Assembly (NCBI RefSeq): GCF_000717185.1 | Contig: NZ_JNYE01000018.1 | Location: forward strand, 27,490 to 91,489 | DNA length: 64,000 bases | Direction: 5' to 3' | Origin: Kitasatospora phosalacinea | Lineage (GTDB): Bacteria > Actinomycetota > Actinomycetes > Streptomycetales > Streptomycetaceae | Shown here: in pieces, positions 48,867 through 58,106 of the stretch | How the letters are laid out: every line of letters starts with the position of its first letter | Numbering within the stretch: the stretch's first letter is position 1 | The notes under the pieces: model-generated | Database searches by the model: none | Told to the model about the DNA's origin: nothing | What the model saw: the letters and a program-made list of their open reading frames with translations, nothing else | Program-made: the position numbers and the translations under genes

Positions 48867-50891
48867 ATGCCGGACCGGACGGCCCGCACCCCCGCACCGA
48901 CCGCCGACCGACCCGACCGGCTCCGCAACGTGGCCCTGGTCGGCGCCGGCGGAGCCGGGAAGACCACCCTCGCCGAAGCGCTCGCCCGCACCGCCGACGT
49001 CCTGACCAGGGCCGGAACCGTCCCCGACGGCACCACCACCGCCGACTGGGAGGACATCGAGCACCAGCAGCAGCGCTCCGTCCAACTCGCGCTCCTCCCC
49101 CTGCCCTGGCGCGACCTCAAGATCAACCTGATCGACGCCCCCGGCTACGCCGACTTCGCGGGCGAGCTCCAGGCCGCCCTGCGCGCCGCCGAGGCCGCCC
49201 TGTTCGTCCACTCCGCCGCCGACCCCGAGGTCCCCCGGCCCGTCCGCGCCCTGTGGCAGCAGTGCGAGGACGCCCGCCTGCCCCGCGCGATCGTCCTCAC
49301 CCACCTGAACACCGCCCGCGTCCGCCTCGACGACGTCCTGCGGATGCTCCAGGACACCCTCGGCACCCCCGACACCGTCCGCCTCCTGCACCACGTCGAC
49401 CTGCGCGACGGCCACCTCCACGGCGGCACCGACCTGCTCACCGGCCGGACGTACGGCACCCCCGGCGACGCCCCCGGCCTCCGCGCCGCCCTGGACGAGG
49501 AACGCGCCCGCCTGGTCGAGGCCCTGGCCGGCGAGGACGACACCCTGCTGGCCCGCTACCTCGACGGCGAAGGGCTCGACACCGCCGCCCTCACCGCCGG
49601 ACTGCGCCGCGAACTCCTCGCCGGCACCCTGCACCCCGTCCTCGCCACCGCCCCCGACGGCACCGGCTGCGACGCCCTGCTCGACCTCGTCGCCGACGCC
49701 TTCCCCTCCCCCGCCGACCGCACCGACGACCTGCCCGCCGCCGACCCCGACGCGCCCCTCACCGCCCAGGTCGTCCACACCGGCGAGGACCCCTACCTCG
49801 GCCGCCTCAGCCTGCTCAAGGTCTTCACCGGCACCCTCCACCCCGACACCACCGCCCACCTCCCCGACGGCACCGAGGAACGCCTCACCGCCCTGCACAC
49901 CCCCCTCGGCCACCAACTCCGCCCCGCCCCGCACGCCGTGGCCGGCGACCTCGCCACCGTCACCAAGCTCACCACCGCCCGCACCGGCGACACCCTCACC
50001 ACCGGCAGCACCGCCCTACCCCCCTGGCCGCTGCCCGAGGCCCTGCTCCCCACCGCCGTCCGGGCCCGCTCCAAGGCCGACGAGGACAAGCTCTCCCAGT
50101 CCCTCGGCCGCCTCGCCGCCCAGGACCCGGCCCTGCGCGTCGAACAGAACCCCGACACCGGCCAACTCGTCCTGTGGTGCACCGGCGAGGCCCACCTCGC
50201 CGTCACCCTCGACCGCCTCACCGCCCGCCACGGCGTCCACGTCGACACCGTCCCCTACGAGGTCGCCCTCCGCGAGACCTTCGCCGCCCCCGCCGAGGGC
50301 CACGGCCGCCACGTCAAGCAGTCCGGCGGCCACGGCCAGTACGCGATCTGCGACCTCACCGTCGAACCCCTCCCCGGCGGCGGCTTCGAGTTCGTCGACC
50401 GCGTCGTCGGCGGCGCCGTCCCCCGCCACTTCGTGCCCTCCGTCGAGAAGGGCGTCCGCACCCAACTCGCCCACGGCCTGCACGGCCACCCCATGACCGA
50501 CGTCCGGGTCACCCTCACCGACGGCAGGGCGCACTCCGTCGACTCCTCCGACGCCGCCTTCCAGACCGCCGCCGCCCTCGCCCTCAAGGAGGCCGCCGAC
50601 CGCACCGCCGTCGAGGTCCTCGAACCCGTCGACGAGGTACGCGTGCTCCTCCCCGACGAGTACCAGGGCGCCGTCCTCACCGACCTGTCCGCCCGCCGCG
50701 GCCACGTCCTGGGCACCGAGATCGGCGGCCCCGGCCTCAGCCTCGTCCGGGCCGAGGTCCCCGAACTCGAACTCACCCGCTACCCGCTCGACCTGCGCTC
50801 GCTGTCGCACGGAACCGGCCAGTTCACCCGCAGCTACCTGCGGCACGCCCCGATGCCCGCCCACCTCGCCGCGCAGCACACCGGCGGCTGA
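48867..50891 (+). CDS. Elongation factor G-like protein (EF-G2 type)
   Basis: A 674-residue paralogue of the translocation GTPase. The P-loop is GAGGAGKT (26-33), the G3 motif reads DAPGYADF instead of the usual DTPGHVDF, and the G4 motif NKxD is replaced around VLTHLN. Domains II-V are present, including the domain IV segment HGRHVKQSGGHGQYAIC. It is shorter than EF-G by about 25 residues. Guanine-nucleotide recognition is doubtful given the altered G4 motif. The ATG at 48867 has AGGAGG six bases upstream. Such proteins in mycobacteria lack clear translocase function. Confidence 0.92.
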   Translation: MPDRTARTPAPTADRPDRLRNVALVGAGGAGKTTLAEALARTADVLTRAGTVPDGTTTADWEDIEHQQQRSVQLALLPLPWRDLKINLIDAPGYADFAGELQAALRAAEAALFVHSAADPEVPRPVRALWQQCEDARLPRAIVLTHLNTARVRLDDVLRMLQDTLGTPDTVRLLHHVDLRDGHLHGGTDLLTGRTYGTPGDAPGLRAALDEERARLVEALAGEDDTLLARYLDGEGLDTAALTAGLRRELLAGTLHPVLATAPDGTGCDALLDLVADAFPSPADRTDDLPAADPDAPLTAQVVHTGEDPYLGRLSLLKVFTGTLHPDTTAHLPDGTEERLTALHTPLGHQLRPAPHAVAGDLATVTKLTTARTGDTLTTGSTALPPWPLPEALLPTAVRARSKADEDKLSQSLGRLAAQDPALRVEQNPDTGQLVLWCTGEAHLAVTLDRLTARHGVHVDTVPYEVALRETFAAPAEGHGRHVKQSGGHGQYAICDLTVEPLPGGGFEFVDRVVGGAVPRHFVPSVEKGVRTQLAHGLHGHPMTDVRVTLTDGRAHSVDSSDAAFQTAAALALKEAADRTAVEVLEPVDEVRVLLPDEYQGAVLTDLSARRGHVLGTEIGGPGLSLVRAEVPELELTRYPLDLRSLSHGTGQFTRSYLRHAPMPAHLAAQHTGG

Positions 50892-50913
50892 GCCCCGCTG
50901 CGACCGCTACGAG

Positions 50914-51336
50914 CTACGACCGCCGCGGCAGCGCGCACGCCGGCGTGCCGCCCGGCATCCGGTCCCGGTTCTTCGCCACCCACCGGTAGACCACGTCCGC
51001 CACCGGCCGCACCGGCGCCAGCGCCAGCACCCCGCCGGCCCACGCCCACAGCCCGCCCGACCGCATCAGCAGCCGCGCCACCGCCTGCGCCCCGCCGTAC
51101 ACCCGGCGGTCCGGCGTCACCCACAGCACCTCCCGCGAGGCCCGCTCCGCCGTCACCTCCCCGCCGGTGAACTCCTCCAGCGCCGCCATGTCCGCGAACT
51201 GCCACGCCACCGCCTCCCACCCCGCCGAGGACAGGCTCTGCCGCGGGTAGCGCTCCGCCCACCGCACGCAGCTGGAGCAGAACGCGCAATCGCCGTCGAA
51301 AACCAGCACCGGGCCCGGTGCGTACGCACTCGTCAT
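50914..51336 (-). CDS. DCC family thiol-disulfide oxidoreductase-like protein
   Basis: A 140-residue protein of the DUF393/DCC family. The signature VFDGDCAFCSSC carries Cys17, Cys20 and Cys23, and the C-terminal YRWVAKNRDRMPGG completes the pattern. A predicted thioredoxin-like redox protein, partner unknown. The ATG at 51336 has GGAGG nine bases upstream. It is convergent with the EF-G-like gene (22-bp gap) and divergent from the membrane protein gene. Confidence 0.9.
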   Translation of the reverse strand: MTSAYAPGPVLVFDGDCAFCSSCVRWAERYPRQSLSSAGWEAVAWQFADMAALEEFTGGEVTAERASREVLWVTPDRRVYGGAQAVARLLMRSGGLWAWAGGVLALAPVRPVADVVYRWVAKNRDRMPGGTPACALPRRS

Positions 51337-51527
51337 GCCGGTGATCCTCCACCCCCGCGCCGCCCCGCCACAAACCGGGGGCGTCGAACCCGCCCCCACG
51401 GGGCACCATCACCCCGAAACCACCGCGCACGGCCGATATGTGACCCGGGATCAGCCGATGATCCGCACGGCCCGGCCCCCGCGCGGTAACCTGCCGCAGA
51501 TCGATCAGGGGAGAAGGAGCTGCACAG

Positions 51528-53171
51528 GTGACTCAGCTCGACATGACGCCGGGCGCGCAGGTACCGCGGACGGACGTCGGCAACCAGACCGCGGTCACCC
51601 AGGCGTTCTCCTCCGCCGCGTACCGCACCGGCGAGGTCAAGGAACTCGAGGCCCTCACCGGAGTCGGGGTCAAGGCCGGCAAGTTCGCCCTGTTCCGCCC
51701 CAGCGCCGGCGAGGCCTTCAGCCGCGCCCTGATCGACCGCACCCTCGGCAGCGGCCGCAAGCCCCTCGTCCCCTCGCACGGCACCGACGTCCGCATGGTG
51801 GTCGAGCACTGCCTCGCCGCCCAGGACCTGCGCGAGGCCCGCGACCGCAGGCTGGCCGGCATCAGCCTGCTCTTCGGCGTCCTCTTCCTCCCCGGCACCC
51901 TGGTCTGGCTCGCCGCCTACCAGGCCCGCGCCTGGCTCGGCACCAAGAAGTCCGCCGCCCGGGACGGCTTCGTCGGCACCCTGGCCCTGCTGCTCGCCTT
52001 CGGCCTGGCCCTGCTGCTGCTGGTCCGCCCGCCGTTCGGCGGCCTGCCCGGCCTCTACTTCCGGGTGGTCATGCTCGGCCCGGCCGTCGGCTGGTACCTC
52101 GCCAAGCGCACCGTGGTCGCCAGCGTCACGGAGCAGCGCGCCCGCTGGGGGGACCTGGTCGGCGGCAGCCCCGTCGCCGCCGTCGTCCCCAAGGCCGTCC
52201 CCAAGGACCACCTCGACAAGAAGGCCAACGCCCTCAAGGCCGCCCTGGACCGCCTCAGCACCGAGCAGGCCACCAACATCCAGCACTACGCCGGCCCCAA
52301 GGGCATCCTCGGCATCGGCGCCCGCTGGTCCGAGTGGTCCATGACCGAGGACCTCCGCCCCGCCGAGGGCCACGACGACTTCCGCACCTTCCACGTCGCC
52401 GACCTCACCCGCCGGATCGCCGACCGCCTCTCCGGCCTCACCGCCAGCGACGTCCCCAACGGCGGCCTGCCCCGCCCGCAGATCAGCCACTGGGTGGTGC
52501 TCGACATCGGCGAGGGCGCCGACGAGATCGGCCGCCCCTCCGGCCCCGACATGGACGGCGACCGGATGCGCGACTTCGCCGTCCAGGAACTCGCCAGCAA
52601 GCAGAGCCTCGGCGCCGACACCCGGCACCGGATCGCGGTCCAGTTCGTCCTGCACAAGGGCCAGTTGGTCGCCACCATCGTCGTCAACGTGATGGTGCTC
52701 TCCCGCAACCTGCAGATCCACGTCACCCCGCACACCCTCGGCCCGATCAACGGCTACTTCACCGCCAAGCCGAAGGTCCCCGAGAAGGACGTCCCCAAGA
52801 CCTTCCGGTTCTGGGAGACCCGCACCGTCCAGCTCGCGGTCGTCAACGACGACGAGGTGGTCCGGCAGGCCGTCCGCGCCCCCTTCCACAGGATCCCCGG
52901 CCTGCTGAAGTGGCTCGGCGGCTCGATCTCCTTCCCCGAACCCCTCTGCCTGCGCCAGGCCTGGGCCGACCCCGCCTGGAACAGCCGCTACAAGTCCGAC
53001 GACACCATCTACCTGCCCCGCCCCGTCGTCGGCATCATCCACGCCGCCGTGATCGAGTTCCTCGACGAGCACGACGTCGCCGTCGACCGCTTCACCAACC
53101 GCTCCAACATCCTGCGCAGCGAGATCCAGGGCTCCCGCCCCTACCGCGCCGACAAGTACGACGCCGGCTGA
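51528..53171 (+). CDS. Multi-pass membrane protein of unknown function
   Basis: A 547-residue protein I do not recognise. An N-terminal soluble stretch of about 105 residues is followed by three hydrophobic helices, about 109-130 (LFGVLFLPGTLVWLAAYQA), 145-165 (LALLLAFGLALLLLV) and 176-194 (VVMLGPAVGWYLA). A soluble domain of about 350 residues follows. The latter contains the WVVLDIGEGADEIG stretch, a long mixed alpha/beta region and LVATIVVNVMVLSRNLQIHVTPH, which may include another membrane-near segment. The GTG at 51528 has AAGGAG eight bases upstream. It is monocistronic, ending at an 18-bp hairpin. A stress or envelope role is possible but unsupported. Confidence 0.88.
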   Translation: MTQLDMTPGAQVPRTDVGNQTAVTQAFSSAAYRTGEVKELEALTGVGVKAGKFALFRPSAGEAFSRALIDRTLGSGRKPLVPSHGTDVRMVVEHCLAAQDLREARDRRLAGISLLFGVLFLPGTLVWLAAYQARAWLGTKKSAARDGFVGTLALLLAFGLALLLLVRPPFGGLPGLYFRVVMLGPAVGWYLAKRTVVASVTEQRARWGDLVGGSPVAAVVPKAVPKDHLDKKANALKAALDRLSTEQATNIQHYAGPKGILGIGARWSEWSMTEDLRPAEGHDDFRTFHVADLTRRIADRLSGLTASDVPNGGLPRPQISHWVVLDIGEGADEIGRPSGPDMDGDRMRDFAVQELASKQSLGADTRHRIAVQFVLHKGQLVATIVVNVMVLSRNLQIHVTPHTLGPINGYFTAKPKVPEKDVPKTFRFWETRTVQLAVVNDDEVVRQAVRAPFHRIPGLLKWLGGSISFPEPLCLRQAWADPAWNSRYKSDDTIYLPRPVVGIIHAAVIEFLDEHDVAVDRFTNRSNILRSEIQGSRPYRADKYDAG

Positions 53172-53195
53172 CCCGGCCCCGCCCGCGGACAGCCG

Positions 53196-53234
53196 CCGGG
53201 GGCGTACGGGAGGAACCCTCCCGTACGCCCCCGG
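53196..53234. terminator. Bidirectional terminator
   Basis: A perfect 18-bp stem (arms 53196-53213 and 53217-53234) with a 3-base loop, between the convergent membrane protein and HIT genes. The strongest hairpin in the window. Confidence 0.9.
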
Positions 53235-53243
53235 ACGCTTCCG

Positions 53244-53789
53244 TCAGACCGGCCACACCTCGGACAGCATCTTCCGGGTGTCCGCCAGCAGCTGCGGCAG
53301 CACCTTCGTGTGCCCCACCACCGGCATGAAGTTCGTGTCCCCGCCCCAGCGCGGCACCACGTGCTGGTGCAGGTGCGCGGCGATCCCCGCCCCCGCGGCC
53401 GCCCCCTGGTTCATCCCGATGTTGAACCCGTGCGCCCCCGACGCCGCCCGCAGCGCCGTCATCGCCTTCTTGGTGAACTCCCCCAGCTCCGCCGTCTCCG
53501 GCCCGTCCAGCTCGGTGTAGTCCGCGACGTGCCGGTACGGCACCACCATCAAGTGCCCGCCGTTGTACGGGTACAGGTTCAGCACCGCGAACACCGACTC
53601 CCCGCGCTGCACGACCAGCCCCTCCTCGTCACCCAGCCGCGGGATCGAGCAGAACGGGCAACCGTCGTCGGGAGCCGGCCCGGTGGGCTTGTTCTCGCCC
53701 TGGATGTACGCCATCCGGTGGGGTGTCCACAGGCGCCGGAAGCCGTCCGGCTCCCCCACGCCCCGCTGCAGTTCCGGCTCACTCGTCAT
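53244..53789 (-). CDS. HIT family hydrolase (AP4A phosphorylase-like)
   Basis: A 181-residue histidine-triad protein. The HxHxH motif HLHQHVVPRW lies at residues 139-148, with CPFC (44-47) and the internal NLYPYNGGHLMVVPYRH typical of the zinc-containing actinobacterial HIT/AP4A phosphorylase group. It would cleave dinucleoside polyphosphates or adenylyl conjugates. The ATG at 53789 is preferred to the one four codons upstream. It lies 99 bp downstream of thrS across a terminator hairpin. Confidence 0.93.
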   Translation of the reverse strand: MTSEPELQRGVGEPDGFRRLWTPHRMAYIQGENKPTGPAPDDGCPFCSIPRLGDEEGLVVQRGESVFAVLNLYPYNGGHLMVVPYRHVADYTELDGPETAELGEFTKKAMTALRAASGAHGFNIGMNQGAAAGAGIAAHLHQHVVPRWGGDTNFMPVVGHTKVLPQLLADTRKMLSEVWPV

Positions 53790-53827
53790 GCCCGCCAGCA
53801 TATGCGCCGCGGCCCACGAACAAAGCA

Positions 53828-53863
53828 GTGCGGGGCAGACTCCCGAAGGAGACCGCCCCGCAC
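53828..53863 (-). terminator. thrS terminator hairpin
   Basis: A 9-bp outer stem GTGCGGGGC/GCCCCGCAC enclosing a 4-bp CTCC/GGAG inner stem with a CGAA tetraloop, about 25 bp past the thrS stop. Confidence 0.7.
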
Positions 53864-53888
53864 GTCACTCGGGTTCGTCCGACCGGGA

Positions 53889-55868
53889 TCAGACCTGCAC
53901 CCGGCTGCGCACCGCCTCGACGATCTCCGCGATCGCCTCGGCCTTCGGCACGCCGTTCTTCTGCTCGCCGCTGCGGTAGCGGAACGACACCGCGCCCGCC
54001 TCGACGTCGTCGTTGCCCGCGATCAGCATGAACGGCACCTTGCTGCGCTGCGCGTTGCGGATCTTCTTCTGCATCCGGTCGTCCGAGGTGTCGACCTCCA
54101 CCCGGATCCCGTGCTTCTTCAACTCGGCCGCCACCTCCAGCAGGTACGGCACGTGCTCGTCGGTGATCGGGATGCCGGTGACGGTGACCGGGGCCAGCCA
54201 CGGCGGCATCGCGCCCGCGTAGTGCTCCAGCAGCACCGCGAAGAAGCGCTCGATCGAGCCGAACAGCGCCCGGTGGATCATGACCGGCCGCTGCCGCGAG
54301 CCGTCCGCCGAGGTGTACTCCAGGTCGAAGCGCTCCGGCAGGTTGAAGTCGAGCTGCACGGTCGACATCTGCCAGGTCCGGCCGATCGCGTCGCGCGCCT
54401 GCACCGAGATCTTCGGGCCGTAGAAGGCCGCGCCGCCCGGGTCCGGCACCAGCGGCAGGCCCTGCTTCTCGGCCACGCTGGCGAGGACGGCGGTGGCCTC
54501 CTCCCAATCCGCGTCCGACCCGACGAACTTCTCCGGGTCCTTGGTCGACAGCTCCAGGTAGAAGTCGTTCAGACCGTAGTCGCGCAGCAGGTCCAGCACG
54601 AAGGTCAGCGTGCGGTCCAGCTCGTCGGCCATCTGCTCGCGGGTGCAGTAGATGTGCGCGTCGTCCTGGGTGAAGCCGCGGGCGCGGGTCAGGCCGTGCA
54701 CGACGCCGGACTTCTCGTAGCGGTAGACCGTCCCGAACTCGAAGAGGCGCAGCGGGAGTTCGCGGTAGGAGCGGCCGCGCGCGTCGAAGATCAGGTTGTG
54801 CATCGGGCAGTTCATCGGCTTGAGGTAGTAGTCGACGCCCTCGTCCAGCTGCATGGGGGGGTACATGCCGTCGGCGTACCAGTCGAGGTGGCCGCTGGTC
54901 TCGAACAGCTTCCCCTTGGTGGCGTGGGGGGTGTAGACGAACTCGTAGCCCTCCTCCTCGTGCCGCTTGCGCGAGTAGTCCTCCATGGTGCGGCGGATGA
55001 TGCCGCCCTTGGGGTGGAAGACGGCGAGGCCGGAGCCGATCTGCTCGGGGATGGAGAACAGGTCGAGCTCGTTGCCGAGCTTGCGGTGGTCGCGCTTGGC
55101 GGCCTCCTCGAGGAAGTCGAGGTGGGCCTTGAGCTCGTCCTTGGTGGGCCACGCGGTGCCGTAGAGGCGCTGCAGCATGGGGTTCTTCTCGCTGCCGCGC
55201 CAGTACGCGGCGGCGGAGCGCATCAGCTTGAAGGCCGGGATGTGCCGGGTGCTGGGCAGGTGCGGGCCGCGGCAGAGGTCGCCCCAGCAGAGTTCGCCGG
55301 TCTTCGGGTCGAGGTTGTCGTAGATGGTGAGCTCACCGGCGCCGACCTCGACGTCCGCGCCCTCGCCCGCGGTGGCGGCGGAGCCCTTGAGGCCGATCAG
55401 TTCGAGCTTGTAGGGCTCCTTGGCGAGCTCCTCGCGGGCGGCCTCGTCGGTGACCACGCGGCGGGAGAACTTCTGCCCGCGCTTGATGATCTCCTGCATC
55501 TTCTTCTCGATGACCTTGAGGTCGTCCGGCTGGAACGGCCGCTCGACGTCGAAGTCGTAGTAGAAGCCGTCGCGGACGGGCGGGCCGATGCCGAGCTTGG
55601 CCTCGGGGAAGACCTGCTGGACGGCCTGGGCCATCACGTGGGCGGTGGAGTGCCGCAGGATGTCGAGGCCGTCGGGGCTGGAGATCACGACGGGTTCGAC
55701 CTCGTCGCCGTCCCGGACGACGTGGGCGAGGTCCTTGAGCTGGCCGCCGACCCGGGCGGCGATCACGGCGCGGTCGTCGGCGAAGAGCTCGGCGGCCGTA
55801 GTGCCCGTGGTCACCACGCGCTCTTCCCGATCGGGTTCGCGGTTGATGATGATCCGGACGTCCGTCAC
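53889..55868 (-). CDS. thrS: Threonyl-tRNA synthetase
   Basis: A 659-residue class IIa synthetase. The N-terminal TGS domain is followed by the editing domain with [16 protein letters not shown] and the zinc-binding catalytic core around [12 protein letters not shown] and [15 protein letters not shown]. The C-terminal anticodon-binding domain ends near [15 protein letters not shown]. The GTG at 55868 has AGGAG seven bases upstream. The leader of about 260 bp shows no T-box I could recognise. The gene is divergent from the exonuclease. Confidence 0.98.
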   Translation of the reverse strand: MTDVRIIINREPDREERVVTTGTTAAELFADDRAVIAARVGGQLKDLAHVVRDGDEVEPVVISSPDGLDILRHSTAHVMAQAVQQVFPEAKLGIGPPVRDGFYYDFDVERPFQPDDLKVIEKKMQEIIKRGQKFSRRVVTDEAAREELAKEPYKLELIGLKGSAATAGEGADVEVGAGELTIYDNLDPKTGELCWGDLCRGPHLPSTRHIPAFKLMRSAAAYWRGSEKNPMLQRLYGTAWPTKDELKAHLDFLEEAAKRDHRKLGNELDLFSIPEQIGSGLAVFHPKGGIIRRTMEDYSRKRHEEEGYEFVYTPHATKGKLFETSGHLDWYADGMYPPMQLDEGVDYYLKPMNCPMHNLIFDARGRSYRELPLRLFEFGTVYRYEKSGVVHGLTRARGFTQDDAHIYCTREQMADELDRTLTFVLDLLRDYGLNDFYLELSTKDPEKFVGSDADWEEATAVLASVAEKQGLPLVPDPGGAAFYGPKISVQARDAIGRTWQMSTVQLDFNLPERFDLEYTSADGSRQRPVMIHRALFGSIERFFAVLLEHYAGAMPPWLAPVTVTGIPITDEHVPYLLEVAAELKKHGIRVEVDTSDDRMQKKIRNAQRSKVPFMLIAGNDDVEAGAVSFRYRSGEQKNGVPKAEAIAEIVEAVRSRVQV

Positions 55869-56021
55869 CGGTCTCTCCTGACGTTCTGGCTACCGTGGCG
55901 CAGCAAACCGCTGCACCGTGCATGGTACCGAGCCGGGACGTGTCCACGTCGCCCAAGGCCCGGAGGCCGTCCCCGCGGTCGTGCCGGTCACTTTCCGCCA
56001 CGATCCGGTCACGGGGGACGG

Positions 56022-56048
56022 TTGACGGACCGCCGAGTGCGGTATCAC
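56022..56048 (+). promoter_or_regulatory. Candidate exonuclease gene promoter
   Basis: TTGACG, a 15-base spacer and TATCAC, about 80 bp upstream of the ATG. The spacer is shorter than the usual 17. Confidence 0.35.
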
Positions 56049-56129
56049 TTCAGCACGGTGCGGCCGCTGCACCGGTCCTCGGTGGCAGCGGCGGCCCGGC
56101 AAGGACCGTGCGGCGTCTGAGGGGGCGTC

Positions 56130-56903
56130 ATGCAGCAGCTGGCTTCCTGGTATCGCGGTCCGCTGGCGTCCTTCGACACCGAGACCACCGGTGTCGACGT
56201 CGAGCGGGACAGAATCGTTTCGGCCGCCCTGGTGGTGCAGTCCGCACCGGGCGGGGCGGCCGCCGTCCGGACGTGGCTGGCGGATCCGGGGGTCCCGATC
56301 CCCGAACCGGCCCGGGCGGTGCACGGCATCTCGGACGAGCAGGTGCGGGCGCACGGGCGGCCGCCGCGCGCGGTCGCGGTGGAGGTGGCCCGGGCACTGG
56401 CCGAGCAGGCGCGGGCGGGCGTCCCGCTGGTGGTGATGAACGCGCCGTACGACCTGACGCTGCTGGACCGGGAGTTGCGGCGGCACGGGGCGGGTTCGCT
56501 GGCCGAGGTGCTGGACGGCGCGGAGTTGCTGGTGCTGGACCCGCGGGTGCTGGACAAGCAGTTCGACCGCTACCGCCAGGGGCGGCGCACCCTGACCGAC
56601 CTGTGCGCCCACTACGGCGTCGAGTTGGTGGGCGCGCACGACGCGGCGGCGGACGCGCTGGCGGCGATGGAGCTGGTGCGGGCGGTGGCGGACCGGCACG
56701 AGGAGCGCCTCGGCGGGCTGACGCCGGCCGAGCTGCACCTGCGGCAGGCGGTGTGGCACGCGGCGCAGGCGCGCGGCCTGGAGCGGTGGTTCGAGCGCTC
56801 GGGCACGCCGGAGCGGGTGGACACGGCCTGGCCGGTGCGCCCGGCCCGGTGCCGCTGCGGCGAGCGCCTGGAGCCGGGCCACGCCTGCGAGTTGGCGGCC
56901 TGA
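56130..56903 (+). CDS. DnaQ-like 3'-5' exonuclease
   Basis: A 257-residue DEDDh exonuclease. Asp16 and Glu18 in FDTETTG form Exo I, NAPYDLTLLDREL holds the Exo II Asp, and HDAAADALAAMEL gives the Exo III His and Asp. The C-terminus carries CRCGERLEPGHAC, a possible metal-binding knuckle. It is not fused to a polymerase, so it may proofread or process nucleic acids generally. It starts at ATG 56130 and is followed by the divergently placed tRNA-Val(CAC) gene with its own terminator. Confidence 0.93.
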   Translation: MQQLASWYRGPLASFDTETTGVDVERDRIVSAALVVQSAPGGAAAVRTWLADPGVPIPEPARAVHGISDEQVRAHGRPPRAVAVEVARALAEQARAGVPLVVMNAPYDLTLLDRELRRHGAGSLAEVLDGAELLVLDPRVLDKQFDRYRQGRRTLTDLCAHYGVELVGAHDAAADALAAMELVRAVADRHEERLGGLTPAELHLRQAVWHAAQARGLERWFERSGTPERVDTAWPVRPARCRCGERLEPGHACELAA

Positions 56904-56930
56904 CGGGGCGTCGCGGCCGCCGGGCCCGCG

Positions 56931-56969
56931 AAAAAAGCCGCAGGCCCCGACGGCGTGGTCGGGGCCTGC
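56931..56969 (-). terminator. Intrinsic terminator of tRNA-Val(CAC) copy 1
   Basis: A 12-bp perfect stem GCAGGCCCCGAC/GTCGGGGCCTGC with a 6-base loop, followed on the minus strand within 3 bases by six Ts. A textbook intrinsic terminator, rare in this GC-rich genome. Confidence 0.92.
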
Positions 56970-56980
56970 GTGCTGCTCGG

Positions 56981-57052
56981 TGGGCGATACTGGGATCGAA
57001 CCAGTGACCCCTTCGGTGTGAACGAAGTGCTCTCCCGCTGAGCTAATCGCCC
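56981..57052 (-). tRNA. tRNA-Val(CAC), copy 1
   Basis: A 72-base cloverleaf. The acceptor GGGCGAT pairs with ATCGCCC; the anticodon stem CTTCG/CGAAG closes the loop TTCACAC, so the anticodon is CAC, reading GUG. The T loop GGTTCGATCCC is standard. CCA is not encoded. It is identical in the tRNA body to the copy 197 bp upstream. Confidence 0.97.
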
Positions 57053-57066
57053 GGGCAACGAGAAGA

Positions 57067-57094
57067 ACTGTAGCACCACTTGGGCCCCGGTCCA
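57067..57094 (-). promoter_or_regulatory. Candidate promoter of tRNA-Val(CAC) copy 1
   Basis: -10 TACAGT (57067-57072) and -35 TGGACC (57089-57094) with a 16-base spacer. A tandem CCAC[A/G]ATCCGTT repeat sits just behind the -35 box. Confidence 0.5.
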
Positions 57095-57193
57095 CAATCC
57101 GTTCCACGATCCGTTCCACGGACGGTCCCCCAGTTCCCCTTCCGGGAGGGCGCGTTGAATGTCCGTCAGAACTCCGGCCGGGGCATGCGGAAA

Positions 57194-57238
57194 AGGCGCA
57201 GGGCCCCGACCTGATAAACAAGTCGGAGCCCTGCGCCT
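57194..57238 (-). terminator. Intrinsic terminator of tRNA-Val(CAC) copy 2
   Basis: A long stem (AGGCGCAGGGC and GTCGG arms, one opposed mismatch) with an AT-rich loop, followed by four Ts on the minus strand, 12 bases past the tRNA 3' end. Confidence 0.85.
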
Positions 57239-57249
57239 GTGCATTCCGG

Positions 57250-57321
57250 TGGGCGATACTGGGATCGAACCAGTGACCCCTTCGGTGTGAACGAAGTGCT
57301 CTCCCGCTGAGCTAATCGCCC
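57250..57321 (-). tRNA. tRNA-Val(CAC), copy 2
   Basis: Same 72-base gene as the copy at 56981-57052, with anticodon CAC. It has its own downstream terminator and an AT-rich -10-like TAATGT at 57335-57340, so the two are separate units rather than one transcript. Confidence 0.97.
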
Positions 57322-57607
57322 GGGTGCAGGGAAAACATTACCCCATCCGCACGGGTGCTCCGAACACCCTCGCCCCGCCCCCGCCCCGCCCCCGCCGGGC
57401 CGTCACCGGGCCGGGCGGCCGGAGCGTGGGCGGGGCGGCCGGCCGGGCCAGGTTCGTGGGTTCCTCCAGTCCCTCCGGGGCCCGTCCCGGTGCGACCGCC
57501 GGTAATGCCCTGCCGTTACCGGCCCGTCGTCCCGGCGGCCGGGGCCGCCGGGGGATTCCGCAATGCGCCGGAAGGGGTACGACTCGCACCGGAATCGGGA
57601 CAGACGG

Positions 57608-57634
57608 GTTTACACCGGGCTTTCAGGTGGGATG
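57608..57634 (+). promoter_or_regulatory. Candidate sigma-H-type promoter of ssgB
   Basis: GTTTAC, a 15-base spacer and GGGATG match the SigB/SigH pattern (GTTT-N14-15-GGGTAY), about 58 bp upstream of ssgB. ssgB is known to depend on SigH in S. coelicolor. The rest of the gene-free stretch 57322-57692 shows only the -10-like box of tRNA-Val(CAC) copy 2 and long GC-rich tracts. Confidence 0.5.
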
Positions 57635-57692
57635 GTCCGTTCGCCGACGTGCGATTCCCCGAGCGCACACTGAGCGAAAGGCCCTGGCGCTT

Positions 57693-58106
57693 ATGAACAC
57701 CACGGTCAGCTGCGAGCTGCACCTGCGCCTCATCGTGTCTAGCGAGTCGTCACTGCCCGTCCCCGCGGGCCTGCGCTACGACACTGCCGACCCCTATGCC
57801 GTGCATGCGACGTTCCACACCGGAGCAGACGAGACCGTGGAGTGGGTGTTCGCCCGCGACCTCCTCGCGGAGGGGCTGCACCGACCGACCGGTACCGGCG
57901 ACGTCCGGGTGTGGCCGTCCCGCAGTCACGGTCAAGGCGTGGTTTGCATCGCCCTGAGCTCTCCGGAAGGAGAGGCCTTGCTGGAGGCCCCGGCCCGGGC
58001 GCTTGAGTCCTTCCTCAAGCGGACGGACGCCGCGGTGCCCCCCGGCACCGAACACCGTCACTTCGACCTCGACCGGGAGCTGTCCCACATCCTCGCCGAG
58101 AACTGA
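57693..58106 (+). CDS. ssgB: Sporulation and cell division regulator SsgB
   Basis: A 137-residue SALP protein that, with SsgA, places FtsZ at future septum sites in sporulating hyphae. From memory it is almost identical to S. coelicolor SsgB along its length, including MNTTVSCELHLRL, VPAGLRYDTADPYAVHATFHTG, WVFARDLLAEGLHRPTG and WPSRSHGQGVVCIALSSPEG. The ATG at 57693 has GAAAGG about 11 bases upstream. It has a SigH-like promoter and ends at a hairpin, so it is monocistronic. This gene marks the host as a sporulating actinomycete. Confidence 0.98.
   Translation: MNTTVSCELHLRLIVSSESSLPVPAGLRYDTADPYAVHATFHTGADETVEWVFARDLLAEGLHRPTGTGDVRVWPSRSHGQGVVCIALSSPEGEALLEAPARALESFLKRTDAAVPPGTEHRHFDLDRELSHILAEN

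Noticed and set aside
55869..56129. A T-box or other riboswitch ahead of thrS
   Set aside because: No T-box sequence or specifier stem could be recognised, and actinobacterial T-boxes are mostly associated with ileS.
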